Shown here piece after piece: positions 1-13,805 of a stretch of 64,000 bases of DNA. The DNA comes from Apis mellifera. Lineage: Eukaryota > Arthropoda > Insecta > Hymenoptera > Apidae. A program made the position numbers and the translations under genes. Position 1 is the first letter of the stretch; each line of letters opens with the position of its first letter. The notes beneath the pieces are model-generated. The model saw only the letters and a list, made by a program, of their open reading frames with translations, did no database searches and was not told the origin of the DNA. The DNA lies in assembly GCF_003254395.2 (NCBI RefSeq), contig NC_037638.1, positions 22,459,352-22,523,351 on the forward strand, given 5' to 3'.

Positions 1-1400
1 GAGCACGGCCAGACCCTCGATGCACTCGGTTGCACTCCGAAACCCCCTGGATCAGGATTCGGCCGAGCGCGAATAACAGATGTAATCGAACGTGATAATC
101 GAGGATCGAGGCGAAAGTGCGTCGATTAAGTTCTCCTCTCGAGGAAGAAGGAGAATTCTCTGAAAAAGTGGAACAACGTTCGAGCCCAACCTTCGATCGC
201 TCCTATCTCCCCTATAAATTGAAAAAGAGAGAGGGAGGGAAAGATTAGCGGGCAAGGGTTGCATGGAATGTAAATTGTCAAATTTCATCTCTACGCTGAT
301 CCCTACGATGGACCATGGAATAAAGAGGAGTTCAAATACCGAATATAAAGGGGGAAGAGGAGATGGAAAAAGAGAGGAGTAGAGAGGAGAAGAAATATGC
401 GGTAAAAGGCCGTCTCGGTATCGCATAGAGTGAGGGAGAGAGAGAGAGCAACCGAATCTCGGATTCCTGGAAGGGACGGCATGTAAATGGAATTAAAGTT
501 TTTTTTAAATATCGCATCGGGGCTCCCTCGCGACGTCCTCACTTGTAATTAGCATTATTATCGGGGCAACTGTCTGCGAAACGGACCGTCCGGCCAGGGG
601 AATCCACCACGAGAGCGCTGCGTGACTGGCACCGCAGACCCGATGGGAATTGAAAAAGGAGCAATCTTAATCGCACGTTTCAACGGGCGACTCGCGCGTC
701 TACAGGTATTTAGCTAATTATAAACGGGGACAAGTGTAACAATCTCTCTATCGACGCGAATCTTTTGACTTGAGGGAGGGAAAAGAGAGAAATAGAGAGA
801 AATGTGACCCGAAATTAACATTCTCGCCGACCAGATCTCGCTTTTAAGATCGTGAACGCCGTTTTTAATCCGCATTTTAATACTTTCTAAAACATCGATG
901 CACAATTAAGGAAAGTCGCGTAAGAAGAGTTTCCAAAGGAGAGACGGAGCCAAGTTAATGAGTGAAATCTTCAAAGTATCGTGCCCTGTTTCCGAATAAT
1001 AAAGCCTCGTTATTAAAATAAGCTTCTCTAGAAGTGTTTTACGTGCTTATAAATGCTTCAGAAGAAGAAGAATGCTCGTTTATTTCGCTCCGAGATTGTA
1101 CGACGCATCAATTATTGCAACCTGGCTCCATACCTTCTGGCCGTTTTCACGAAAATCCTTAACGAGCCTTCGCTATTCAGAATCGAATTAAAAAAGAAAA
1201 GAGCGAAGAAAGGGGGCAGGTGGACGGTGAAGGGAGAAGGAGGAGGAGAAAAAGGAAAGAGAGAGAGAGAAGGGAAAGGGAAAGGGATAAAACTGGAAAA
1301 CGGATTACGAAAAAAAAAAGAAAGAAAATGGTAACAAAAGGGAAGGAATAACGCGAAATGGTAGAAATTTGACGGGGGGGAGAGCGGAATTTTTCGGCCC
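1..1400. other. Gene-free spacer, purine-rich
   Basis: No recognisable gene. The stretch mixes CpG-rich unique sequence with purine runs: a GA run at 436-448 and GA/GGA-rich DNA at 1195-1330. The open frames here owe their length to the scarcity of stop codons in purine/pyrimidine-skewed DNA. No splice-flanked frame stood out. Confidence 0.6.
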
Positions 1401-1402
1401 GG

Positions 1403-1418
1403 TTTTTTTTTTTTTTTT
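1403..1418. repeat. Poly-T tract
   Basis: An uninterrupted run of 16 T. No retroposon body or target-site duplication was seen beside it, so it reads as a simple homopolymer. Confidence 0.9.
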
Positions 1419-1495
1419 AAACCGCGCGAGGCGAAATTAGACGCGGGACGGTGTCGCGTTCAACCATTTTAATTCGGGACATTTCTTCATTTCAG

Positions 1496-1735
1496 AAAAC
1501 AAAGGACAACGCGACAACGTGTCGTTGAATGTAACAAAACTGCGCCGCTGCGAATAGCACCAGCTAAAAAATTCCGACCGCCAACGTTTATGATAGCGCG
1601 GGACAAACTTACGCTGTGGTCATTCAATAGATCTCTATGCATAATAAAAAAAAAAATGGACAATGTTACCTCTGTGCAATGTAGATCGATTCAAAAAACG
1701 CACTTATTTCTTCTTTTTAAATCGTTACAATTCTA
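1496..1735 (+). other. Open frame after acceptor-like site
   Basis: TTTCTTCATTTCAG ends at 1495 and makes a good acceptor. It is followed by a frame of roughly 80 codons that stays open to about 1735, unusual in this AT-rich context. The predicted protein is basic and includes a homopolymer-encoded KKK. No donor or domain was recognised. It may be chance. Confidence 0.12.
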
Positions 1736-2438
1736 AATATTTCTAAATACAATTCGTTTCTTTTTTCGCGTGGAAGATTTTTAAAATTAATGTTTTTAAT
1801 TTTTCTTAAGCAAGAATATTTTTTTCATACTTTACGTAAACAGCCTAAAATTACATTCTTTATTGTTCTCAAAAGATATACAAAATTTTGAGCCACTTGA
1901 ATCGAGATTTATTTCGTTATACGTTTCAAAAGGCAAAAATAAAAATCCCTTCAAAGATATTGCATCAAATGAATTATCCAAGAATTAATAATCAGTATCG
2001 AATTTTGATCACGTATTTTTTATTGTTTAAATATTTTGATTTATATTTCGAAAGAAATGATGTTAATAGCGTTACAAATCATGCCTCGACTACGTTAATC
2101 ATACGATACAAATTATCGATACGATACTCTTTTATTGTTATTTCTTTATTATTCTTAGCATTCCGATCGAGAAATAATTGAACAGGCAAGTTGAAAGCCG
2201 CCAACAATGGAATCGTTATTAATTTACAACGTAATTTACAGCGAATACGCTATCGCGATGATCTCGAAAATCAATGGTTCCGTTGAATTGCAGAACTGGA
2301 AATACAATACTCGGTACAATCGATAAGAAGATAATCTTCTTTAAAAACAATTTTCGAACAGTTCCATCCGTTCCGATAAATTTTAATAAAAGGTTTAATT
2401 GAAGATTTAAAATAAAGATTAAAAAAGCTTACATCTTT

Positions 2439-2458
2439 AAAAAAAAAAAAAAAAAAAA
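2439..2458. repeat. Poly-A tract
   Basis: A run of 20 A in AT-rich DNA. No SINE-like body was found upstream. Confidence 0.9.
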
Positions 2459-2804
2459 TCTATGAATAACGATTTCTGTATCTGAAATTGATCTTAATAT
2501 TCATCCCCAATTGAAAACGTGCATCTAATAAAACGTTCGCTGCAACGAAATCACGATAATAAATCTTTGAAATTAGGATAATAAAAGGGCAGATATCGAA
2601 CAATATACATACTCGTGATGATATAACGGTATATAAATATTTACGATTACAACGAAACTTTCTCGAATGCCTATGATCAATGTCTGAGCTGGGCAGAGCG
2701 GATAACGCGGCGAGGCAACTTTTCCCGGAAGAGCCCGATCATCCGTAATCACCGATGCAAATCTCACACTTTGCGAACCGCTTCGTGCCGCGCTTGGAGA
2801 AAGT

Positions 2805-2823
2805 AGAGAGAGAGAGAGAGAGA
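2805..2823. repeat. (AG)n microsatellite
   Basis: About nine AG units, followed by AAAG units. Confidence 0.9.
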
Positions 2824-2959
2824 AAGAAAGAGAGAATTTCGCGGAGAGCATATTCGTACTGTCGATAGAAATCGCCGCTACGAGTTCGATTAGAAGAAGA
2901 AAAAAAAAAAAAGAAAAATAGAAATCTCATATACCACTTAGCAGAAGCGTGTTGCACGC

Positions 2960-5560
2960 TGATCCCTCTGCCGCCGTTGCGCAAATATCTGTTGATCGAA
3001 GATGTCTGAGGGGCCAATTACAACTTAGATGTGGTCAGAGGTTAGATAGCTTGGGTGAAACTTTGCTTGGATTGATGATGGTTTCGGCGAAGATTTCGAA
3101 ATTCGAAATTATAAAGAAATTTTTTAAAAGTAAAGGGGGATCGAATAGATTCGAAAAATGAATATAACATTCTTATATTAATATATTAATTCTTTTTCAT
3201 CAGCGAAAAAATAACATTTTGATCATTCAATTATTCGTGTCAATTCAATTTACGATGTAAATATATAATCATATTGCGTATCTTAACGTCATTAAATCCT
3301 CATTCCTTTTTTTTTTTTTACCTGCTAATTATAAAAGCACCTCTTCCAATAGCACCTGTTTACGATCAAAGATTTGCGCGGTTAATTCGTTTAACTGTTG
3401 AACAGAGCATCGAGCGAGAATCGAGTTAATATCGAGTCTATCGTCGGATCTAGTCGCCGGTTATTTCTCTCTTCCGTTACCAGACCGGAGTGAAAAAAAA
3501 AAAAAAGAAAAGAAAAAAAAAAAAGAAAAAAAAGAGTACTCTGTTACCATGGCAGTCAAATCGATTACTGATTGGCAGGTAATGCGCGTGTAATGCATCG
3601 ACCGACGTCTGCCACCCTTCCGTTTTCGACGTGTACACTTGTTGAACGGGGAAACTGACGAAGGATACGCGCTCGACGCATTCGTCTGCACCGTCGAAAC
3701 CCTCCAATTAAATCTATGTAATCGCCGTGTAAGAGCTCGATTATTTTGTAATACACCTTAGAGTTTACGTTGATCCTCGATAACGGGATACAAATTTTTA
3801 TTATCAATCTCCATCGTTCTATTGAATCGTTCGCGATCGATTATTAATATTACATAATATTATCTCTTTCACATAATATTCACAATTACACGACGATTAA
3901 AAATGGAAAAGCTTTGTTTATCGATGATAGTAAGAAAAATTTTATAATTTAATATACAGCAAAATTTAATTCGATCACGTATAATCAATAGAATTAAAAA
4001 AGCAAGATAAACTTAAGAAAAATTATTAAAAAAAAAAAAAAGTTGAAATAAATTTCAAACTTGAATTTTCAAATTGTTAAATCTCCAATGAATTTATTCT
4101 CCTCTGTTATAAAATCAATACGTCTCGTAATCATTTTGTCTCGTAATCTAAAAGATAAAGAAATCTCGGTGTAATCGTGAAAAAAAATAAAATCTCGGAT
4201 CGTGGAGTGAAAAAAAAAAAAAGGAAAGAAAGAAAAAGGGAGAAGGGAAGAGGTAAGGAGACCACTGATATTCGCAACGGTATTTCGATGTCGGCCATAA
4301 CCATTCAACACGGTCGTTTGAATCCAGTATTGGCCTGTGACTTTCAGCCCGGCATAATTTTCTTGGACGAAACGTTACGGCGAGATCCCGGAAATGGACA
4401 ATTGCGGTGAGCGGCGTGTTGCTCGACCGCGCCAAGGACATCGAATCAATTGCCCGGGAAAATTTAAATTTGAACGCGATTGCCTGCAATAACCCTTCTG
4501 CATCCTTATTACATATTTTCCGCCAAATTAGGAAGGGTGGAAAAGGGAGTACGAATAAATAGAAAACAAAATTGCACGAGGATATATATACGCATCCTTC
4601 CTGCGTAAAAAAAAAAAAAAACTATGAAAATTGTTAATCTGTTAATATACACAAGAATTGAATTCATACTTATCGTATAAAAAATTATATATGGGAATAT
4701 TTTATTTAATGGGATATTACGAAAGAACGGGCTATTAAAGTTTCAACATTATTTTTCGAGCATTTAAATATAATTTTGACGATACGAAATAAAAAATCGA
4801 ATCGGAATTTTAAATATTAATACACATTATATTAATATATACGAATGTTTAAATTTTAAATTTGCTCCATTATATCATTACTGTAAAAATATTTTATTAA
4901 AATTGTTAATATTTATAAAGAAACTTTGTTGAAAACTTTATTGAAGGATGAATCTACAGTAACTCATTATCTTTAATCATTCTGGATTAGAAATTTTTCT
5001 CTAAAAAAAAAAATGTCCTTTCCTGAGCTATTATATATGGATACGCTGTTGCAAAAACATACATCCCCTTTAAAATAATTAATCCAGTTGATAAGAATCA
5101 AATCTTATTCCAAATACCTTAAACCTTAAACCTTAAACAAATCTAAGATAAATTCAAATACAACGCGAACAGGTTAAAATACACGAAACTTAATTAGACG
5201 ACATCTTCTATTAGTACTTGCTACTTGAACACTTGCCTGCGTCTAATTACTCGTGCTTGTCTCGCGTATCATGGTATCGAGAAGTTTGTCAAACAAACGC
5301 ACAAGGATGAATACTTTCGTTTTGCTCAGCATGGATCTTGGCGTGGAGAACGAAGAGAGGGAGAGAGAGAGAGAAATATAAAGTGGGAAAAGAACGTTGA
5401 CAAGCCGTAGGCCTGTGACGAGACGCATTAAAAGTGTTCGATCAAACACAGGTATAATTAAAGAGCCGGAATCATCCGTCAAAGGAGCATCGACTAATCG
5501 CTCACGGGCATCCTGAAAGCGGCCGCTATTCGATTATGATTAAGCTAATTCGAGTTTGAT
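2960..5560. other. Mostly AT-rich spacer with A tracts
   Basis: No gene recognised. It holds an interrupted A-rich tract at 3493-3535, an A/G tract at 4209-4260 and A runs near 4028 and 4607. Small GC-richer islands sit at about 3590-3710 and 4260-4480. Three tandem 7-mers reading CCTTAAA lie at 5117-5138. Confidence 0.55.
3493..3535. repeat. Interrupted poly-A tract
   Basis: A runs separated by single G residues over about 43 bp. The pyrimidine strand is stop-poor and generates spurious phenylalanine-rich frames. Confidence 0.85.
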
Positions 5561-6480
5561 CCGCGTCACGTGGAAATAATGGAGGTCTCGGTAATTACAT
5601 ATAAATCAAATTATACTTCGAGCCGACAGCTCCATTTGATAACTGGTGGCGTGCCATGTCAAGTGATCAAGTCAATTAGGATGCAGCCTACACATAGTGA
5701 AAATTTTATCACGATAACCCGGGCCGCGTTAAAACAGGATGTCGCGAAAAATGAATTTTCCAACGCGCATTCGAACGCGAATTTACCGTGTTATATTCAT
5801 TTTCCTAATTACGATCGGGAAATTCGATTGCATTCGCATTCACCAGCCAGAATTAAGCAAGCCTCGGCGAAACGTGAGAAATTTCCAGTTAATCCGGATA
5901 AAAATCAGCCAAAGATGCTACAAGAGAGGATCAATATCTACATCCGTTTTCAGGATCAGATTCCCCCTTTCCCCTCTTCTCTTGAAATAATAAAAGAAAA
6001 AGAAAAATCGACTATAAATTGTACACGAATGTTACGAAAATATATATCGAAATATATCGTCTTAATATAACACTCTTTTACGAATCCGAAACGTCTCTAT
6101 CCTTCTCCGCCCTCTCTCCTTCCCATGGAATGGAAAGCAAAATGCTAATTAGGATAAATTCGCCGGGTATCCGATAATTAACATACATTACCGCGGAAAC
6201 GGTTAGCATCGATACCGATCCCAGATATCTACGAGTGATTGACGTATCCAGGCTCATAGCGAGCCGGCTGCAAACAGGCGCATCTTCTTCCCATGCAGCT
6301 TCGGGATCAGAGCCGTGCAACGAGGTACACGTAAAAGGCGGCAATTTATATCGAACGGTTCCCTCTTATCGACGTCGGATCTAAGGCCCGTTTAGAAAGA
6401 GATCTGGGCGCCGATGCGGCAACCAAATCGTTCGTCGCCACCGGCCAATCCCCGAACTCGCCTTCCTCCACCGCCATTTC
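5560..6480. other. Intergenic or intronic DNA with small frames
   Basis: A plus-strand frame of 166 codons spans 5570-6070, but its composition follows local AT content, no domain is visible and no splice context supports it. The interval 6080-6480 is GC-richer and more complex and resembles a conserved non-coding island. An 88-codon minus frame lies there (6078-6344). Confidence 0.4.
6346..6477 (-). other. Small open frame, 43 aa
   Basis: Minus-strand ATG at 6477 with a purine at -3. The 43-codon frame starts MAVEEGEFGDWPVA, includes an SLSKR basic patch and ends in TAA at 6346. Codons are GC-rich and the sequence looks more protein-like than most frames in this window. No signal peptide, domain or homologue was recognised. 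It is equally likely to lie inside a non-coding conserved island. Confidence 0.15.
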
Positions 6481-6514
6481 CTTGCTGCCGCATCTAATTG
6501 CACAGCGAATCCAC

Positions 6515-6530
6515 AGAGAGAGAGAGAGAG
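6515..6530. repeat. (AG)n microsatellite
   Basis: Eight AG units followed by a G run. Confidence 0.9.
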
Positions 6531-6539
6531 GGGGAACGC

Positions 6540-7320
6540 TATCGTGTAAAACGCATATTTATATTACGCGCAAGGGTTATCGCACGCGTGGTTTCGCGTA
6601 AGAGAGGATCTACGTCTGCCCACGAGCCCCTGCACCTGGAGGATCTGCATTTAAAGACGATAAATTAGACGGCCATGGCGGCAGCGTAAAGCGGGCGTAA
6701 TTTCGGTTTCCTGCCCGTCCATCTCACCCGTGTCACCCCGCGCTAGCTTGCCTCTCTCTCCCCTGGAAATAGTTGCTCTGGAAAGTGCGCCGTCCGGATA
6801 CCAGAAGAGAGGAGAAGAGAAACTGTTGATTTATCGTATCGTCTGTCAGAACTGCCCGGGGCGGCGCCCCACGTATCCCCAGACGAAACATTCCGAATCT
6901 CGGGAAGATCCTCTGCGGGCACAGGTGTTGTGTGTTTGTGTGCGTGTGTGTGTGCCATTCGCGTGGACTCGTAATGGAAGACGGAAGTCCGTGGTGCAAT
7001 CGGTTCCCGGGCGAAGAATACTCCTAAGAATAGCCGCGAGTTGGAATTCAGGAATGAATACGCCACTTCGATTTTTATTTCCATCGGTTATTCAATTCGA
7101 ATCAAATCTCACCGATTTTCTTTTATTAATTTTCTGACGTCGTTTTTTAATAAACAAAGAACAATATCCGTGCACACGGTAATTTTTAATAATTCGTTTT
7201 ATAATTATTCTTTCACTTTCGAGCTTCTGGAGATAAAAAGTATAGATCACTTATTTCTAAAATTCGATTGGATTCGAAGCGGAAAGATACCTCTAAGTGA
7301 GAAATTTAATTTCTCTTCGC
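6540..7320. other. GC-richer island, no gene identified
   Basis: 6,590-7,050 is GC-richer than its surroundings and contains a TG-rich microsatellite. Overlapping frames exist on both strands, none with recognisable domains. The block turns AT-rich after 7,060. Confidence 0.45.
6925..6954. repeat. (TG)n imperfect microsatellite
   Basis: About 30 bp of GT/TG with two interruptions. Confidence 0.9.
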
Positions 7321-8517
7321 TCTAAATTATTTTTTTCCCTCCTCGGAGTTAAAATCCTCGCCGGGGGGAAGATGATTGAAGTTTAATCGTCTTCGGTTCA
7401 GGATTATAGTTTCATAAAGGAGGTAGCGTGTAATTTTCGGAATTCTCCGCGGAAAAATCCAGCACGACGTCGGATGTGTCGTGACGGGTTTCTCTCGAGG
7501 TGGCCGTGGTGCACGGCTTAATTAAACGTATCCGCGTAAGACGATATCCGACCTCCTCTTCGGAGCATGGTTTCTCACGTGAAGGCGTGCTTACACGAAT
7601 GGCGTAAGCCCGTCGTAAAAGTTATCGTACAATTATCGTACTGTACACCCATCCGGACGACGTTTATCGTCCGACCTCCTAACATTTTCATAGTCTATTG
7701 CCGTCGTCCTGCTGCCCGCCATCGCGTCTTTTATTCTTGCACGTCCTCGCGGCGCACGCTGCAACCGCGATCGGTTCATTTTCTTTGGAAGGCCCATTAC
7801 ACGCCGCGGAATATACTCGAGGTAGTAATATTCGTTACTCGCGGGATCTCTTCTTTCTTCGTTTAATGTTTCTTCGTTTAATAAACTCTTACGCGAGAGT
7901 TATTTTATCCATCGGTCGCGAATAATATTTTCCAACATTCGTGAACATGAATTTTCTCCTTTTTGTGAAACATGGATATGGATGCAAAGAATCGTTATCA
8001 TTACGCGCGAAGATACGGTCGGTCTCAAAAGTCTTTATTACGTTACAAATCTCGTAGAAGAAATTTAATTTTAAACGCGTGATTTCGTATTATCGCGCGT
8101 GAAACGAATCTTACGATCAAAATTAAACGTAAGAAAAAAAAAATAATTACTCCCAGGGATAAAAATCAAATGCGTCTTACGACACGTTAAATCAGAGAGG
8201 GAAGAAAAAAAGGATCGACCACGGGAGACAAGCTGGATTATAAATTCAACGAGAATCCACCCTTTCGTCGAGGTCGATCCATTCCACAGCGGATAAAGAA
8301 TTCATTGGAAGCGGCCCCCTACCTAACCATTAAAATCTCTCGTAATTACATTTCGCAATTTTATGAACTACTTTCGAACCAAATTCTCTCGATACTGCAA
8401 GGTCGCCTTATCCTCCCAATTATTCCATTTTATTGGGAACTTATATCTACATGCATAAACACGAAATCTACCAGATTGGTGTAACGGTTGCTCCGTTAAT
8501 CGGATACATAGAATATA

Positions 8518-8541
8518 GAAGAAGAAGAAGAAGAAGAAGAA
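8518..8541. repeat. (GAA)8 microsatellite
   Basis: Eight GAA units. Confidence 0.95.
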
Positions 8542-11500
8542 ACCGCGTTCTCGAGTTACTCCCATAATAAATTAGCGGCGAGTCTAATTTAATGAAGGAT
8601 AGATCGAGGCCATTATTCAAGTAATTCAATCCCCTATCTCACGATTCCTTTCTTCCCGTGTAAATGGCCGAGAATACGTACGAATATTACTGTTATAAGG
8701 GTCAGAGTTAGGGATTTGAGCGACGTTTATCTTGGAAAATGGGTACGAATATTCGTATTCGATGTGACCTCCCCCCGGGCTCGATACGCTTTCCTTCCGC
8801 TCGAGCGCAATTTGCAAGAGTCGTCGTCACAACGTACACCCCCTCCCTCCCTCTCCGTTCGTTTTCGCTGTGGCGTTAACGATCTTCGTTAACCGAGATT
8901 ACGATTCTCCCGACGATTTCATCGACGTCTTATCCGGTCGGTGTTGTCGGTCGCGCTGCTATCGTTGTTATGCATTAATTAGTAGAAAACGACGAAACGA
9001 TAAATACAATAGAATGGAAAAGGGAGAGAGGGGGGGAAAGAGAGAAGAGAGAGAATTAATTTGAAATTTAATTCAATTAATTAAGAAGTGGGCACGAACG
9101 GGAACTTTCGTCCATCTAAAAATATGTTAATTTAATTTTTAATTAGATCCGTCCCCATAAATTTATACGCGGGAACGTTACAATTGGAGATACGCGATTT
9201 TAATTTTCTTTCTTTCTTTCCTTTTTTTTTTTCCTTTTCACTCTCTCGTTAATTCGCATCGATCTTGCCGCGATAAGGATACGAGATATCTTCTTTGAAA
9301 ATTGATTTTACGCAATATAATGAAAAATTGATTCGAGATCGTGATATTTTTCATCAGTTTTTTAATTAAGGACGCCGACGGGGGCCATCGTGGGTGGGAT
9401 CGTTATTTTAATTGAATTTTTCGAAATCTTGTCAATCCTCTTTCCAACGGTTGCCTACTAATCTCCGATTTGGTTTTATATCATTCAAATATATGAATTT
9501 GCACGGAGTGTTCGGCTTGATCCCGAAATTCTCGTTAAAAATCATTTTCCTCGTGGAATCGAATTAATCGGGAATCCGGTTCACCGGTTAATTTTCCAAA
9601 CAAAATCTATGATCGGGAATAATTTTAAGATTATACCGGTGAAAATATAGCTCGGTGGTATATATCCTCCAAAGGGTATGATTCATCGAAATTCGATTGC
9701 GTTAGCTAGCAATTTCCTCGGGTTAGATTTGAACTTGCCGAGTCGATAAATAATGTATCGTGCAAAGCTTCAACGGCCGATGAATGAACGCGCGTATACG
9801 CGTGGAAACGGGATAAACCGTGGCGATATAAATCAAACCGGATGAATCGAAACTCGTCCTTTTTCTGAGCCGGGCCGATACAACGAGATTAACGAAGAAG
9901 ACGTCACTCGATGTATGGAAAATAGAAGAGGAAAAAGAAAAGAAAGCCACGCGTCAATTAGTGACCGTCTCGATTAGCAGGAGGAACGAGGAGCATCGAT
10001 GGGGAACAAGGTACGGTTTCCAATCTTCGATCTTCGATTGCTCGCTCGATGCGAGAAAAAGGAAAAGAAAAACTTGAATAATATCTCCGTTAAAACCGAG
10101 GAAAGGAATAATTAACGAATCGAAGTAGGAAAAAGGGAGCGGATAAATTTCCAAGGGGGAGTCCTCGTTTCACTTTGTCTTAGCCTTTCCTCCTCCCTTA
10201 ATAGAACGGCGAGGAAATCCATCGAAATCGATGCCTTTTCTAGCGAAAAGTTCACAAGCAAATCCCCAACCCGTTGAACGATAATTACAGATCGATAGCA
10301 ATTCGATGTGGAGTGGGATTCGGGAGCGGGAGATTCGTTGTTGCAAGCTCGTTCACCCTCGAATCGCGAAATATATAACGAATGCCTTCCAAATTAATAC
10401 GCTCTTAATTCATTACTCAGCAGCAAATTGCGCGCACTCGTATCAACCAACAGGAGGAATATTCGATAATGATTCGAAAACTCTACGGGATCGATGGATA
10501 CCCCGAGGAGATCGAAACAACAAGGCTTCCGATGAAAAAACCTTGATAACTTTTGGATGGAACCGCGTCCGTCCCCTTTCACTCCTCGTCAAAATCAACG
10601 CGAACGAGAATCGCGCCGGGATGTGACGGACGAGCAAAATAATATGGCGGATTAAAGCAAACAGGGATGGAACGAGGCAGCCTCCTAGAAAGAAGCATCC
10701 TGGCCGACGAGAGCCTTGATAACGCGAGCCTCTCAAAGCCGCGGCGCGACGCTTTTGTTCGTGAAAAACGGGGAAAGAGGAATTGGAAGTCCTCTGATTG
10801 CTCGCAGATACGAGATATAAATACTCCTCTTTATCCGCAAAGGATTTTAATTACAACACTCGTAATTATATTCTAATTTAGTCGAATTCGACAATGCGAC
10901 AGAATATAAATTCTAGCATCTATCAAGGAAGATTACATTTTTTTTTCTTTCTAAATATCTTATTTATATTATCGAGAAATAACTTTTTCACTTTGTAATA
11001 TTTCCTTTAAGTAGCTATTCCTCCAACGCGTGTTGATGCGTCGTCGTATGCGTCAAAGACGCGGTTCAACTTTAAACGTAAACGTGACTCGGTTAACCAA
11101 TCGAATCTGCTCGATTCGATTAATTAAATCTTGGAGATCAACGTTCCCTCGAATACGTGGCGCATTACGCGATCGAGTGCGGCGTAAACGAACGTAAGAA
11201 TCTCGCGCGATTGCTTTCGTAAATGCCACTTTTCTTTATAAGGGACGTTTTCGTCGTTTCCAGCGCGTGATCTTTCGAGTTTCTTGCGAGATCCATCCAT
11301 GTCGCGGGGCAACTTTCGCTTTCCTGTGGCGAGAGCCACGTTGAGAGAAAAATCGCGCGTTTGCGCAATTAATCGGGATAACAGAGAAGAAATCTTCTCT
11401 CGCGCGAATTTTTCCTCCTCTTTCGAGACTTTCGTGAAATAATTCGATTAAACGAACGAATATGAAAAGTAGGGGTAGTCAAACGTTTATCATAGAAAAG

Positions 11501-13215
11501 TGAAAAGAAAAAAAGGTTGTAAGAAAACGAATTGGTGGAGAAAAAGTATCGTTACGCTCTTATTTGATCTCAGCAACAGGAATTCAGTTTTTAAACCCCC
11601 TTCCTCCCCCTATTTTCTTCACAGACGAACGAAGCGTAATTGCTTTTTTAGAAAACCATCTCCGATTACGATCCCCTATCGGATGTCGGCCTGTATCCTA
11701 TATCTTGGATAAAAAGAGGAAGAGGGAGGGGAGAAGAGGATTTAAGACGTAATAATTATTCTTGGCACTTAACTTCCTAGATTCCTGAGAACAACAATAG
11801 AGAGAAAAGAGGGAGCAAACTGGGCCGATCGTGGGTTCGGCCTTCGCCGGCAGAAATAACAATGGCCTCCCTAAAAGGGCTTCCTGTAAAAATTTTCTTT
11901 GAGGACTTTTGACGGATCGTGAATGCTCGAGGTGTTCCGCGTTATGGATTATGATGAATACGTCGTATCGTGTTACCAATGCTTTTCTCTTCCTCCCCCA
12001 CAATTTTTTCCCGCCCTTTTCTCTTTTCCCTCCCCTTCCTCCCCAAGTGTTCTTCTTCGATCTCGTACGAGAAGCGATTCTTCCTTCCGTTTTCAGACGA
12101 CCCTCCTTGAGACGCGAATTTAGAAGGACGTCCTAAAGGATTTAGGGGGAATCTCGAATGTTTTCGAATCGCGTGTTTTTCCGAGCGTGCGACACGTTCG
12201 GCCGATTTCACCTGGCCGCAGTAAAAAACACGGAGGGGGGGAATGCGGGGAGAAACGGGTCGGATGAAAGGGGCGCTTTGCGAATTAATTCGCTGGAAAT
12301 CGTGAATCGATATCCGGGACGTTCTTTCCGCAAGCCGAGCGTGTTGTAAATAACTTTATCCGACACTTTCGTCGCGATGAAATTTAATTACACCGTAATA
12401 GATTCGCGCCGATATTATATTAAAACCCGTAATAAAGTATAATTAAGCCGGCCAAAATACGAAAACAAATTAATTGCCGCTGCTGAGACAGAATATCGGA
12501 TCGTTAATTTCACACAAAGTGACAACATCGATGAGTTTAATTCGTAAAACGTATATACCGATGGGTGTGGATCGGGGGTGGGGGGAGCGAGGGAAGGGAA
12601 AGAGGGGTTGATTCCGTGCGAATTTATATTTAACCGAATCTCTCGTATTGTTTCGGTGACAAGAATCGAATCGATATCCGTCCGCGATATAATTTTTTCT
12701 CGTAATTATCGAACGCTGTCCAAATAAGTAAATTTGTAAATAAACGGGCGACAAGAGCGGATATAGGAAGGATCTATCGAACGGAAGATAAATGGAAACA
12801 AAGATCTCGTTTAAAAAAAAAAAACCATTATACATGAACCGTGATCGGTTTTCGTCGTTTCCTCTTCTGTTGTCTCTCCCTTTCCGTTCTCTTTCTTTCT
12901 TTCTTTTTCCCCTCCATTCTCCCAACGAGAACAGAAGTCCCCGTATGAATATTTGAATTTTTCAAACGCGAAATCTTTAACGAATTCATGAGCGTGTTTA
13001 CGGCCGTCGTTTAAAACGTAATGAAAGAGTAAGTGCTCGTATGCGAGCAGACGCGAAATACGAGCTTAAACCGCAATGCCGCGGTGGGCCGAGTGTGACG
13101 GGCAAACCAACTCCCTACTCTTCGTTTTTAATCTAGGCCAAACACACTTCACCGGCTATATTCCCGGTGATGAAAATTGCCGCGGCTGCAATTTCAATCT
13201 TACCATACTCCCCTA

Positions 13216-13240
13216 CATATATATATATATATACATATAT
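13216..13240. repeat. (TA)n microsatellite
   Basis: TA repeat of about 25 bp with one C interruption. Confidence 0.9.
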
Positions 13241-13734
13241 CAAAATATTAAATTCATGCGTCTCGTCGAAACAGCGACGCGCAACGAACGACAACGATAC
13301 AGAAATATCAACGAGCCTTCACTCGCTATTCCCTTCTTTTTTTTTTTTAAATGAAATTTCAGATCGAAAGGGCGACTCGTTAAAATCATGAGAATTAATT
13401 CACCTTCTCGACGTTTCGAAAGGGTGTGCATACGTGTACGTACACCTTCGAATTCGCTTCGGCCCTGTTCGAATTCCGCGTATACATTAAAATTCGTCGA
13501 GCAGAATCGATCGATGTAAACCAAATTCGACTCCGATCAACGTCTCGACCGTTCCGAGCGAAAAAATTCCCACAAGACGGACCCCTGTTGCTCGATCCCT
13601 CGAAGCAAGGACGACACCTCTGGTTCTCGCGCGTCGCTTTTATCCGTTCGCGTGCGAGCGCGTATTGTACGCGTGTAGACGAGGTATCGTTCGAAACTTT
13701 TAACACGTCGTTCCTTATCGAGCGGCGTCCCTCG

Positions 13735-13805
13735 ATCGCGCGTTAATACAACACGATAGCGCTATACACGGTTCAGTGAGTCGTTCATGCTCGAACTGCT
13801 CGGGA
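13735..13805 (+). promoter_or_regulatory. Candidate core promoter (Inr/DPE-like)
   Basis: GGTTCAGTGAGTCG near 13770 contains TCAGT, the arthropod initiator core. GGACC, a match to the downstream promoter element consensus, begins about +29 from the initiator A, one base off the canonical +28. No TATA box was seen at -30. Its position in the GC/CpG-rich block supports the idea, but such short motifs are common by chance. Confidence 0.22.

Larger units (their letters stand above)
1740..2960. other. AT-rich spacer
   Basis: AT-rich unique sequence with no gene seen. It includes an A20 run at 2439-2458 and an AG run at 2805-2823. The end of the block (2690-2800 and 2940-3020) is GC-richer and more complex. 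Confidence 0.6.
7320..13400. other. Long spacer, no gene recognised
   Basis: CpG-rich but AT-leaning unique sequence. Contents noted: (GAA)8 at 8518-8541, GA-rich DNA at 9020-9060, T/C tracts at 9205-9240 and 12890-12915, and a TA run at 13216-13240. Frames of 60-151 codons occur on both strands without domain signatures. An acceptor-like TTTCAG ends at about 13360. Confidence 0.5.

Noticed and set aside
5117..5138. Telomere-like repeat
   Set aside because: The unit is CCTTAAA, not the insect TTAGG/CCTAA, and there are only three copies.
5570..6070. 166-codon plus frame
   Set aside because: Composition follows local AT content and no motif or splice context supports it.
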